Origin: an uncultured Ruminiclostridium sp.
GTDB lineage: Bacteria; Bacillota; Clostridia; Oscillospirales; Ruminococcaceae
Assembly: GCA_947627695.1 (NCBI GenBank)
Contig: CANQXF010000005.1
Span: 62,001 to 126,000 of the forward strand
Reading direction: 5' to 3'
Length of the DNA stretch: 64,000 nt
Shown here: positions 40,564 to 49,725 of the stretch, one piece after another
Layout: each line of letters begins with the position of its first letter
Numbering within the stretch: the first letter of the stretch is position 1
Position numbers and translations under genes: made by a program
Notes under the pieces: model-generated
Databases searched by the model: none
Told to the model about the DNA's origin: nothing
Seen by the model: only the letters and a program-made list of their open reading frames with translations

Positions 40564-40985
40564 ACGCAGATAAGCTCCTTTATATCGTCGAATTTTCCCT
40601 CGCCTATGCCGCTGACTTCCATTATCTCCTCTATGTCGTCAAAGCCGCCGTTTTCCTCACGGTAGGCGATTATCTTTTCCGCCGTGGCTTCGCCTATTCC
40701 CGGGAGGGTGGAAAGCTCCTCGGCGGTGGCGGTGTTTATGTTCACCAAAGCGGCGGGAGAGGTGGTTTGCTGAGAGGCAGAGGGCGCTTCCGCTTTCTGG
40801 ATCGGCGTCGTTATTTCAGCTATCGCCATAACTCCATGATCGGCTCTGCTTACCGCCACGATGCAGACGCATACTGCGGTAAACAAGGCGCAAAGCAGCC
40901 AGAAAAATATGCTTTGTTTCACGTTTATCAGCCCCTTAATCAGTTCATTCAGTGATTCAGAAGTATTTATAATATCTTTAGGCAT
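40560..40985 (-). CDS. ComEA-like helix-hairpin-helix membrane protein
   Basis: N-terminal TM; VNINTATAEELSTLPGIGEATAEKIIAYREENGGFDDIEEIMEVSGIG. Confidence 0.88.
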   Translation of the reverse strand: MPKDIINTSESLNELIKGLINVKQSIFFWLLCALFTAVCVCIVAVSRADHGVMAIAEITTPIQKAEAPSASQQTTSPAALVNINTATAEELSTLPGIGEATAEKIIAYREENGGFDDIEEIMEVSGIGEGKFDDIKELICV

Positions 40986-41115
40986 TGATTTGCCGTTTTT
41001 TATATTTTGTTACATAAAATCCTTGTCCAAAATCTAAATCAGCCCTGCCTATATCATCTTCAGGACTTTTTATTACTTCAATAGAACCATGGTACATAAT
41101 TTCATTATCTTCCAT
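40978..41115 (-). pseudogene. Truncated DUF3990-like (ADP-ribosyltransferase-fold) protein
   Basis: Manual translation MEDNEIMYHGSIEVIKSPEDDIGRADLDFGQGFYVTKYKKRQINA*; ends just after the conserved LDFGxGFYVT motif. Confidence 0.65.
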
Positions 41116-41167
41116 CTATTATTGCCTCTATGATTTTATTCAATGACTATATTGTTTTATTTATGGA

Positions 41168-41281
41168 TTAAATAAATCCACCTATGACGTTGATCTCAAA
41201 AGGAACGGCTCCTTTTCTGAATAATATTTCATCAAGCTCTTCTAACGCTTTGCAAACTGTATACGATATATTATTTTCCAT
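41168..41281 (-). pseudogene. Truncated DUF6036-like nucleotidyltransferase N-terminus
   Basis: Manual translation MENNISYTVCKALEELDEILFRKGAVPFEINVIGGFI*; stops right at the family GGFA motif. Confidence 0.55.
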
Positions 41282-41304
41282 TCAGACAACAACCTGATCG
41301 ATCG

Positions 41305-41781
41305 TCAATCAATAAACTCATTAATATCAACGTTTTTCTTCCCTATAACGTTATAAGCATAATTGATTTCTTTATCAGTAAAACGGCTTTCATTTGCTTT
41401 GATAAATCTGTAGGTAAAATGAACATTTATTTTCTTTGCTTTAGTGAACCAAAGGATCCATTCATCAAAATCATCAGCTTTTTCAAGCATATGATCGCAG
41501 ATCATTTTACAATCCTTAAGTTGGCTTAACGAGTCTGTGTTTTTCTGTCTTATAACGTTATAAGCATAATTGATTTCTTTATCAGTAAAACGGCTTTCAT
41601 TTGCTTTGATAAATCTGTAAGTAAAATGAACATTTATTTTCTTTGCTTTAGTGAACCAAAGGATCCATTCATCAAAATCATCAGCTTTTTCAAGCATATG
41701 ATCGCAGATCATTTTACAATCCTTAAGTTGACTAACAAGTTCGCTAAACGAGTCTGTTTTTTTAAGTGGTTTATATGACAT
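41305..41781 (-). CDS. Unknown protein with near-perfect internal tandem duplication
   Basis: QLKDCKMICDHMLEKADDFDEWILWFTKAKKINVHFTYRFIKANESRFTDKEINYAYNVI occurs twice, offset 69 aa/207 bp. Confidence 0.7.
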   Translation of the reverse strand: MSYKPLKKTDSFSELVSQLKDCKMICDHMLEKADDFDEWILWFTKAKKINVHFTYRFIKANESRFTDKEINYAYNVIRQKNTDSLSQLKDCKMICDHMLEKADDFDEWILWFTKAKKINVHFTYRFIKANESRFTDKEINYAYNVIGKKNVDINEFID

Positions 41782-42162
41782 GATATTTCATACTCCCCTT
41801 TTTCTGAATTTTCTATAATTTTTTAAACTCTTTTAACTGAATAAGCAAAGGACCTGTTTTAAATCATCTTCCTAAAAGTCTGTATATTTTCATTGACAAG
41901 TTTCAATCCACTCTTCCAGATCACTAAGGGTTTGATTTGACCGTTTTGGTCAACGTAAAACTTGATCTTCTTCGGCTTTCAGTCGGAGCAGTTAGGTGTA
42001 TTCGCTCATGGGGTTTCACTTACCATGTCCTCTATTTTAATTTCGTTGAAATACGTCTGTTTTTATCATTATAGCATACTTTGTCAAAAATTGCACTATA
42101 AGTTTATAATTTTCCGCAAAACGCTGACGGTTATTACAATACAAAAAACGCTTCCGATCGCG

Positions 42163-42197
42163 TATATAAAAACACGCTCCTGTGTTAAAGGAGCGTG
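42163..42197 (-). terminator. Terminator of the ABC/ECF operon (minus strand)
   Basis: cacgctcct-gtgtta-aaggagcgtg; T-run in minus orientation. Confidence 0.8.
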
Positions 42198-42248
42198 AGG
42201 GTTCGGCGCACTGATCATATAATGCAGGCAAACCGTTTAAAATATTTC

Positions 42249-43313
42249 TCAGTTTTCTAAGCAGGACAGCTTATTCAGCCAGCGGCTTAGCAGAAGATAC
42301 GTAAGACCTATCAGCAAGACCGCAAGAAGGCAGGAAACAATTATGCTCAAGGCGCTGAAAGAGCCGCCTCCCGACAGCAGGTCAAACAGCAATAAGCCGA
42401 CTATCGAAACTGCAAGGCTTATAACAAGCTGAAACAGCTTTATGACGGCTCCGCACTTTAGAAAAGTTTTCTTTTTTCCGCCGACGGTCATAAGGGCGCG
42501 ATAATATTTTCGCTTGCTCCCGAAAACGAGATAGCAGTTTATTATAACTCCGAAAAGCGAGATGACAAAGGTTATTATTCCGATAACAGAAAGGGTTATT
42601 GAATTTGAAAAATCTGCGGCGAGGGACTTTAACGGGTCGAAATCCATAACGGCGAATTTATCGGAGTTTGTTTCCGTTCTGAATTTTTCTTTGTCCGTGC
42701 CGTCGGACAGCTTTGTAAACATAATGGGACCCGTCACAGGCGTCAACGCTGTGAATTGCCCGTTATCCAAGGCTATGGCAAATTTTTCATATCTTGACGT
42801 GAAAAAAAGAAAATACTGAACGTCGTCGTTGTCGATAATTCCTACTATCTCATATTTGCTTCCGTCTGAAAGGGTGCCTGTCTGACCGACCTCAAAGCCT
42901 GTGGCTTCGCTCACTAACAAGGGAACGCTATCCGAACCGATTTTGTTTTTTACCGCGTCAATATTGCTTTTGCTCAAAAAGGGCAGGTTTTCGTCAAATA
43001 ATTTCTCTGATACCCCGTAAAGAGCGCAGAGACGTTCATTGTAATCTGTGACTTTGATCCCGTATTCCACACGAGGGTCGTCCTTTATACTGCTGAAATC
43101 ACCGAGGGCGCTTTCGTCATATATTTTTACGGCGTTTCCCGCCTTCGAATCTATCAGGTAAACCAGCGTCCCGATGTAATCGCCTATTGCTCCTGTCATA
43201 ATATTTGCGCAAATCATCATAACGGTAAGCATAAGAACGATGACAATTTCACCGCCTGTATTGCTTTTTAATTCGCTTTTTACCAACGCGGCGGTTTTCT
43301 TTAAATTATCCAT
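42249..43313 (-). CDS. FtsX-like ABC transporter permease
   Basis: N-terminal TM, extracytoplasmic domain, three C-terminal TM segments; coupled to the next permease. Confidence 0.75.
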   Translation of the reverse strand: MDNLKKTAALVKSELKSNTGGEIVIVLMLTVMMICANIMTGAIGDYIGTLVYLIDSKAGNAVKIYDESALGDFSSIKDDPRVEYGIKVTDYNERLCALYGVSEKLFDENLPFLSKSNIDAVKNKIGSDSVPLLVSEATGFEVGQTGTLSDGSKYEIVGIIDNDDVQYFLFFTSRYEKFAIALDNGQFTALTPVTGPIMFTKLSDGTDKEKFRTETNSDKFAVMDFDPLKSLAADFSNSITLSVIGIITFVISLFGVIINCYLVFGSKRKYYRALMTVGGKKKTFLKCGAVIKLFQLVISLAVSIVGLLLFDLLSGGGSFSALSIIVSCLLAVLLIGLTYLLLSRWLNKLSCLEN

Positions 43314-44496
43314 TATATACCTCCTCGGAGGGCTGAGCCTTTGCCATTTTCAGCATTGGCGGAGCTATGGCTATTGCCGCCACAAACAGGAATATTACTG
43401 CGGAAAAGATGAAATACATATTTTTAAGCTCGTAGTCCAAAAGGCTCCTTGAAAAAATGTCCTCGGTAAGTATCAATACGGCGGACGCTGCTCCGAAGGA
43501 AACGGCTAAGCAGGCGAGGAGCGACAGCGAGAGCAGTCCCAGAACGGGCAGCATACGCATACCGCACAGCTTCAGCACGGAAAGCATAGGCATCGTGTCC
43601 CTGCAAAGCCGTAAGGCGGGATAGTATATGCCGAAAACGGAAAACAAGGCGATAAGCGTTCCCAGAACGCCCATAAATAACGTGTAAGCCATAGTCGGGT
43701 CGGCGGGGAGCATATTTTGTTTGTAATGGTCTATTTCTTTTCCCGTGGATCCATATACAGCCTGATTCAGGACGTTATAGGTCTCATCGGTCATCTTCCT
43801 GTCAAAATCCACATTGCCGATTATGTAAAGAACGCCGCCTTTTGTAAAAGCTGAGCTTTCTAAAAAAATCGAGGGGATACGCACATAATCGTCAAGGGTT
43901 ATCCCCACAACGGTAAATTCCGTACCGAATAAATTTACCTTTTCCCCCACTTCAACACCAAATCCCTCGGGCAGAACGATAACGCTGTCACCGTTTTCAA
44001 GCTCCTGCCCCGTTATTTCTCGGCCCTGAGCAATATTCTGCTCGGAAAGATAAGGCTCGTCATAATAGATGAAGGTTTTACCATTCCATGACGTAAACCG
44101 CAGTCGTTCATCTCGGTTTTCTTTAAAAAGCGGCATAAATTTTATATTATTTATGCTTTTTGTTTCTGTTTTTATCTCTGCCTTTTCATATATGATATGT
44201 ATATCTATGGCGTCTATCTGATTGCTGTTCAGGGAAAAAAGAGAATCTATAATACGTTCGCTTACCGCTATACAGTTTTCGTCCTCTTCACCGACTCCGC
44301 AATAAAAATAATATGTGGTGTTTGCCCTGTCCTCTTCTTCGTTGCTGAAAAGGACGTCGCTTCCCATAACAGATGCGGCAAACAGCATAAGAAAAGAGGA
44401 GAAAAAGAACATCAGCATAGCGGAAAGGGTGTATTTCCGCTGTTCTCTGCCAAAATGGCTTTGCAAAACGGAGCATAACAAATACAGATATTTCAT
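43306..44496 (-). CDS. FtsX/MacB-like ABC transporter permease
   Basis: TM-MacB_PCD-like-3TM layout; overlaps the ATPase gene. Confidence 0.78.
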   Translation of the reverse strand: MKYLYLLCSVLQSHFGREQRKYTLSAMLMFFFSSFLMLFAASVMGSDVLFSNEEEDRANTTYYFYCGVGEEDENCIAVSERIIDSLFSLNSNQIDAIDIHIIYEKAEIKTETKSINNIKFMPLFKENRDERLRFTSWNGKTFIYYDEPYLSEQNIAQGREITGQELENGDSVIVLPEGFGVEVGEKVNLFGTEFTVVGITLDDYVRIPSIFLESSAFTKGGVLYIIGNVDFDRKMTDETYNVLNQAVYGSTGKEIDHYKQNMLPADPTMAYTLFMGVLGTLIALFSVFGIYYPALRLCRDTMPMLSVLKLCGMRMLPVLGLLSLSLLACLAVSFGAASAVLILTEDIFSRSLLDYELKNMYFIFSAVIFLFVAAIAIAPPMLKMAKAQPSEEVYNG

Positions 44497-45179
44497 TGTG
44501 CTTTGTCCTCCGCCCCGCCGTCTGTAAGCTGTCCGTCTGAAATATAGTATATCTTATTGCATTTTTTGGCTACCCTCCTGTCATGGGTGACTATTACCAC
44601 CGTACGACCCTCACCGTTAAGCTGTCTGAAAAGCTCCATTATATCCTCGGCGGTTTTGCTGTCTAAGGCGGCGGTAGGCTCGTCGGCAAGGATCACTTCG
44701 GGATTTCCCACAATGGCTCTCGCTATGGCGGCTCTCTGCCGCTGACCGCCTGATATCCTGCCTGCGCGTCTGTCTGCCAGCTCGGAAATTCCAACTCGTT
44801 TCAAAGCGTACAAAGCATACTTTTTTATCTTGGCAAAAGGAACGTCCTTGCTTACCAAAAGAGGATAGGAAACGTTTTCCAGCACGGTTTTGTCTGGGAG
44901 GAGCCCTATGCTTTGCAGTACAAAACCCACAAGGCGGTTCCGTATGTCGAAAACGTCAAATCTGTCCAATATTTCGCCGTCAATGGTATATCTGCCCGTG
45001 GTGGCGCGGTCAAGACAGCCTATAATATTAAGCAAAGTGGATTTTCCCGAGCCTGATACTCCCATAAGGGCTATGTAATCACCCTGATTTATTGTAAGGC
45101 TTACGTCACTCAGAGCCTGAACGGAAAAATCGGTTTTCGGGTTGTAGATCTTGGTTATGTTTTCAAGCTTGATGTTCAC
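44493..45179 (-). CDS. ABC transporter ATP-binding protein (LolD/MacB type)
   Basis: LMGVSGSGKSTLLNIIGCLDRATTGRY, ISGGQRQRAAIARAIVGNPEVILADEPTAALD. Confidence 0.95.
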   Translation of the reverse strand: MNIKLENITKIYNPKTDFSVQALSDVSLTINQGDYIALMGVSGSGKSTLLNIIGCLDRATTGRYTIDGEILDRFDVFDIRNRLVGFVLQSIGLLPDKTVLENVSYPLLVSKDVPFAKIKKYALYALKRVGISELADRRAGRISGGQRQRAAIARAIVGNPEVILADEPTAALDSKTAEDIMELFRQLNGEGRTVVIVTHDRRVAKKCNKIYYISDGQLTDGGAEDKAQ

Positions 45180-45200
45180 TGTGCGTTTCGCTCCTTTCGT

Positions 45201-45794
45201 TTATATTTTCGATTTCTTTTTCTTTATCCGTAGGCATTTTTTAACAATAAACAAAAGCAGACTGCAAAGTAAATATCCGACAATATAGCAAATAATGCCG
45301 AAATATATCTGCGGCAATCTCACGTAATCCACCAGGCCGCCCCAGAGTCTGTTTTCATAAAGGGGAAACCAAATGAATAACGACGTGTTTGCAAGGCAGG
45401 CGACCAATGCCAACTTTATCTTCCTGTGCCATTCAAAGCCTAACGTATAGGCAAATGAAACGCCTGCCATTGCCAGAACGGGCAGCCATTCTTCATACAA
45501 ATACCACTCTAACAGCTCCGGGTCGTTAAAAATATAAATCAAATCATAATTGCTCAGAAGATCCCATTCCGAAATTCCTTTTTCCATCATCATACTAAAG
45601 CTGATCATAGGAGTGTGATTGGCAACGGGTATGTGGATAAAGAGCTGATTGAAATACCAGAAATATAAAATATTGCCGATCAGAATAAACGGTATCTGCC
45701 TGCCTTTGATGACCTTCAATTTTAAAAATATTAAAAGAACGATAAGAGCGAGAATGGAAAGGATAATCGTAAGATCTTCCGAGTCCCAATACAC
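45201..45794 (-). CDS. Multi-TM membrane protein of the ABC/ECF operon, unknown
   Basis: Hydrophobic ORF in operon context. Confidence 0.65.
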   Translation of the reverse strand: MYWDSEDLTIILSILALIVLLIFLKLKVIKGRQIPFILIGNILYFWYFNQLFIHIPVANHTPMISFSMMMEKGISEWDLLSNYDLIYIFNDPELLEWYLYEEWLPVLAMAGVSFAYTLGFEWHRKIKLALVACLANTSLFIWFPLYENRLWGGLVDYVRLPQIYFGIICYIVGYLLCSLLLFIVKKCLRIKKKKSKI

Positions 45795-45911
45795 TTGTTC
45801 ATCACTCCTTTATCGGCGGTGTATTTTGTAATGCTGTGACTGTGATCAATTTTCTCACTTTGTAAAGGAAACAACGGTATATGACAAAACGTGAAGCTTT
45901 TCCGATATTTT

Positions 45912-46595
45912 TTATTGTTCTGCTTTTTGTACAGAATTACATATTGCAATTATTTCATTTTGACTAAATTCCTTGCTTGCAACGAACTCGATAAAATAAT
46001 CGCCGTTATCAAAAAGAACGTAATGCGAACCGTTATGCTCCTGAAAATACATTCCCTCACAGCCGTTTACGTCAATTGCATAAGGCGCCTGCAAAAAGCT
46101 CTCGGTGTTTAATCTTTTTCCCTGAACAGAACCCTTTGTCATCTGACAAAAACGAAATTCTTTTTCTGCATTGTACAAATCAGTATAGAGAATTTCAACT
46201 ATATGCTCTTCGTCCAGCATTATCTCATAGCTATACCCGCTAAGGTCCGCCCCTATCTCATATCTTTCCTCCAGAGTCAGGGGCGCATCTGAAATATCTG
46301 TCGTTTTGATGAGCGAATATGTATCGTACGATTCAACTTTAAAGCTGCTGTGGCTTATTGCCGCATACGCAGCCGTCGACAGCGACGCAAGGATAACAAC
46401 TAAAAAAGCAAGCTGGACGAGTTTTTTCAGCGGAACGCTATGTCCATAAAATACAGTTCTGCCGTCCATACTTTTTATAAGCCGATTGGCTTTTCTTTCA
46501 AAGCTTCTGGAAAATTCACAGCTTTCCGTATCCTTTTCGTATTCTTCAAGCTGACGGTTCATCGCGTTTTCCAACGCCGTTTTAAGTTCATTCAT
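45912..46595 (-). CDS. Putative anti-sigma factor (DUF4367-like, single TM)
   Basis: Single TM near residue 80, C-terminal DUF4367-like stretch, overlaps the sigma gene. Confidence 0.7.
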   Translation of the reverse strand: MNELKTALENAMNRQLEEYEKDTESCEFSRSFERKANRLIKSMDGRTVFYGHSVPLKKLVQLAFLVVILASLSTAAYAAISHSSFKVESYDTYSLIKTTDISDAPLTLEERYEIGADLSGYSYEIMLDEEHIVEILYTDLYNAEKEFRFCQMTKGSVQGKRLNTESFLQAPYAIDVNGCEGMYFQEHNGSHYVLFDNGDYFIEFVASKEFSQNEIIAICNSVQKAEQ

Positions 46596-47139
46596 ATCCG
46601 TTCTCCTTCAAAATAGCCGCCAGCTTTGCTCTCCCGCGCCTCAGCCGCTTTTTTGCGTTTTCATAGCTTATGCCCAGCAGCTTTGCCGCTTCTTTTAAAC
46701 TGTTATCCATATATGAGGTCAGGTATATTATGTCGAAATAATTTGGCGGAAGCTGCTGTAAAGCCTTTTCAAGCTGCTCTGCGCTGTATTTTTTATCTAA
46801 CTCTTCGTCAGGGAGAGGGCTTTTATCCGAAGCTTCAAGCTCCTCAATATCTATGTCGGCTTCATAACGGCGGATTATCCTTTTCAGCATATTGTAAGAC
46901 GCGTTCCTGACAATAATAACCACGAAAGCCTTAGTCCGGGGACAATTTATTTCGGATATTTTTGAAAAATTCTTTGCGATACTGATAAAGGCGTCCTGTA
47001 ATGCGTCCTCGGCGTCCTGCTGATTTTTCAGTATATCAAAAGCTACCTTGTACATAAGGTTCCTGTATGCGTAATACAGTTCTTCAAATCGCTTTTTGTC
47101 CTCGTTTGCGCAGATGTATCCCAACGCTGCCGCAAGCAT
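46588..47139 (-). CDS. ECF-type RNA polymerase sigma factor
   Basis: FEELYYAYRNLMYKVAFDILKNQQDAEDALQDAFISIAKNF; LPPNYFDIIYLTSYMDNSLKEAAKLLGISYENAKKRLRRGR; SD aaaggaggcg before ATG 47139. Confidence 0.92.
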   Translation of the reverse strand: MLAAALGYICANEDKKRFEELYYAYRNLMYKVAFDILKNQQDAEDALQDAFISIAKNFSKISEINCPRTKAFVVIIVRNASYNMLKRIIRRYEADIDIEELEASDKSPLPDEELDKKYSAEQLEKALQQLPPNYFDIIYLTSYMDNSLKEAAKLLGISYENAKKRLRRGRAKLAAILKENGYE

Positions 47140-47219
47140 ACGAACGCCTCCTTTTTTGTTGATGGCGGAAAGAACGCTTTCCGCAGAGCTTATCGTTAAA
47201 TGAATTATAGCATAATTGC

Positions 47220-47370
47220 AGGGGGAGTTGTCAATATATTCTGATAATAATAACAACGAAAGACTTGGTTTGGGGACACTTTTTTCGGATTTTTTTGAAA
47301 AATTTTTTGGGGTGATGATAAGGGCGGACTGCTGTTTTTGCAGTATATCAAGGGCTGACTTGTATATCAA
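47220..47370 (-). pseudogene. Decayed partial duplicate of the ECF sigma region-2 coding sequence
   Basis: MIYKSALDILQKQQSALIITPKNFSKKSEKSVPKPSLSLLLL parallels LMYKVAFDILKNQQDAEDALQDAFISIAKNFSKISEINCPRTKAFVVII; DNA also similar. Confidence 0.7.
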
Positions 47371-47421
47371 TTAAAACTGCATAACATAAAAACACGCTCC
47401 CGTGAATTGGGAGCGTGTTGA
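47370..47421. repeat. 52-bp direct repeat, left copy; contains the putative cas operon terminator
   Basis: attaaaactgcataacataaaaacacgctcccgtgaattgggagcgtgttga, identical to 53904-53955. Confidence 0.95.
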
Positions 47422-47517
47422 GGCGAGTCGGTTGATGTGGTGTTTGAAAAAAAACAGATTTCCCTGTAGTCGAGAGCTATGAAGTTACCGCCGATTATGC
47501 CCGAGCTGCAGTCCGCC

Positions 47518-49725
47518 TCAAGCATTCAGAAAACCCGTTTCAAATCTCCGCTTATCAAGCACGCCGCGCATATATCCCAGAAAATCATCATAGCCAAGCG
47601 TCCAGCGGTATACTTCGGGTATGATCTCGGATAATTCATACTTTGCTGCTCTGCTGCGGCGTATGGTCACGGAGCATTCTTGGATCATGCGCGGACCTCC
47701 GCCGCCGCGAGCGATCATATCGGCGATATGATCATCTGTTACAGCAATTACAGCGTCGTTTTCAATAGGCTCAAATTCTTCGTCCATACTTTTGAAGCTC
47801 ATATCTTCTTCAAGGCTGATAAAATGCTTGATATGTCTTAACGTCACACCGCCCTCAATAGTTATTTCATCTTCAAGAGAGCTTGTGCTGAGTTCGGGAT
47901 TTATCTTGACCCCGTTTTTTAAATACCTTTCAAGCACCAAAGCAGAATATTTCAGGTTTTTATTCTGAGTGAGCATTTCATCATCAGCAAACGAAAAGCT
48001 CCACATTTCTGCGCTATCGCACTTACCGTCACGGTTTACTCTGCCTGCCGCCTGCAAAAGCGAGAGTAGCGAAGAGTTTTCGCGAAAGCCCGTTCTGAAC
48101 GAAAAATCCATGCCTGCCTCAACACATGAGGTCGCCACCAGTGTCCAGTTTGTGTCGTTTTTGTCATTCTTCAAACGCGTCATTATGTGATTTAAAGCTG
48201 AAGCTCTGTCCTTTGGGGTAAGAGCTGTTGACAAATGCTCTACGCATTGCCGCCCGTATTCAGTGCAAATATCATTTGCTATCACCGCCGCCGACTGCAC
48301 CGTGTTGACAATCAAAAGGCGCGGTCCTGCGCTTTCCTGCACGATCTTTATAAGTTCACCGCGGGAAAGCGCGTTTGGCAAAGTGCGAAACGTCACTCTT
48401 CCCGCCTCGTAATCGGCAAGCTTTTTATGCAATTCACTGTCCGTCAGCTCCGCTATCTCAGGGTGCGGCAATTTAAGGGAATATAAGCTTCTGAGTTCCC
48501 AAAACCGAACAAGCGAACCCGATGCCAACACCCATCTGCAATTCCAGTCTTCGGCGAGGGTATTCATCCACTGCCACGCCAGCGGCATCAGTTTTATCGG
48601 CAGCGAGCAGTGCGCCTCATCAAGAAAAATCACACTTCCGGGCAGTTCGTGAAGTCGTCTCAGGGCGGACGGCTTTGAAGATGAAAGCGTTCCGAAAAAT
48701 GCCGCCGCAGTTGTCACAATAATAGGTGCGCGCCAAAGAGAGGTCAGGTGACGGGTTTCTTTGCTCTGAAAATCCGCACGAAAATGCAGCTCAGCCACAA
48801 CATCTTCGGGATTTTCGTCTGGCAGTATCAACGCTTTTCTGTACACGTTTACCGATTGTTGTATGATGTTTGTAAACGGCAGGATCACGAATATTCTCCG
48901 CGCATTATTCTCTATCGCCTGCCTTAAAAGATTAGCCATAACAGCGGTGGTTTTCCCTGAGCCTACGGGGCTGTCGCAAACAGAAAACGGTGTGTCCACA
49001 CTTATATTGCGGCACACATTGTACATTTCCCGGCGAAGTCTGTTGCGAGAGTCATTGCGGTCATTACCGCCGAGGAAATTAACATACCTATCGAGCGCTT
49101 CAAGACGTTCTTTCGCTCTTAGCGGAGGTATGTTGTTTTCATTTACTGTGTTTCCGTAAACTGCCGCCGTGTCTGAATGGTCTGCGTCGGCAAGACAAGA
49201 CAATGCCATTCGTAAAAACATAGGGTTTCCGTTAACGCGAGGTTCAGGTTTAGCGGTTTCATTCGGGCAAAGAGTTTTGTGCGTCAAGAGAAGTTCGGGA
49301 AGAGATTTTTCAGCAGCTTTGCGCACGTCAGCTTTATTGTCACGAAAAATCAGATTTCCACGGCTTTGCTCTGCGGATATATCGGGAAGTCCCCTGTGAT
49401 GGGAATAAACCGCAAGTGCGGAATACATCGCACCATTTGAAAGCAATTCTGCGCATCCCGCATCAACGTGATTTATAGGAAGACGTGCGTGTTTTTCATC
49501 ATTCGTGTGAAGCACCGCTTGATTTTCTCCGAGAAGCTTGCCAAGGTCATGGAGCGCGGCTGCGTTTCTCACGATACATTCAAGCTCGCCGCTGAATTTC
49601 TTCGAGTATTCCTCCGCTTTAGCGGCATAACCGGCGGCGGTTTCGGTGACTGCAGTTATATGTGCTTGATATGACTGTGCCTTAAATCCGTCCTTTTCAC
49701 TGTGAGCAAGGTATTTTTCTTTCAT
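47518..49725 (-). CDS. cas3: CRISPR-associated helicase/nuclease Cas3 (HD + DExH)
   Basis: AALHDLGKLLGE, YSHHRGLPD, SPVGSGKTTAV, VIFLDEAHCSLP, LLQAAGRVNRDG. Confidence 0.95.
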   Translation of the reverse strand: MKEKYLAHSEKDGFKAQSYQAHITAVTETAAGYAAKAEEYSKKFSGELECIVRNAAALHDLGKLLGENQAVLHTNDEKHARLPINHVDAGCAELLSNGAMYSALAVYSHHRGLPDISAEQSRGNLIFRDNKADVRKAAEKSLPELLLTHKTLCPNETAKPEPRVNGNPMFLRMALSCLADADHSDTAAVYGNTVNENNIPPLRAKERLEALDRYVNFLGGNDRNDSRNRLRREMYNVCRNISVDTPFSVCDSPVGSGKTTAVMANLLRQAIENNARRIFVILPFTNIIQQSVNVYRKALILPDENPEDVVAELHFRADFQSKETRHLTSLWRAPIIVTTAAAFFGTLSSSKPSALRRLHELPGSVIFLDEAHCSLPIKLMPLAWQWMNTLAEDWNCRWVLASGSLVRFWELRSLYSLKLPHPEIAELTDSELHKKLADYEAGRVTFRTLPNALSRGELIKIVQESAGPRLLIVNTVQSAAVIANDICTEYGRQCVEHLSTALTPKDRASALNHIMTRLKNDKNDTNWTLVATSCVEAGMDFSFRTGFRENSSLLSLLQAAGRVNRDGKCDSAEMWSFSFADDEMLTQNKNLKYSALVLERYLKNGVKINPELSTSSLEDEITIEGGVTLRHIKHFISLEEDMSFKSMDEEFEPIENDAVIAVTDDHIADMIARGGGGPRMIQECSVTIRRSRAAKYELSEIIPEVYRWTLGYDDFLGYMRGVLDKRRFETGFLNA

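Noticed and set aside
41900-41911. gtttcaatccac, the reverse complement of the GTGGATTGAAAC end of type I-C repeats, about 5.6 kb from cas3
   Set aside because: Single occurrence with no partner at spacer distance and no palindromic repeat stem; also lies in a protein-like reading frame. A chance 12-mer cannot be excluded.
47422-47517. Short ORF MLEADCSSGIIGGNFIALDYREICFF... overlapping the cas3 stop
   Set aside because: Open on the minus strand and reads into the repeat/terminator; not recognisable as Cas4, Cas2 or any other family, so not called.
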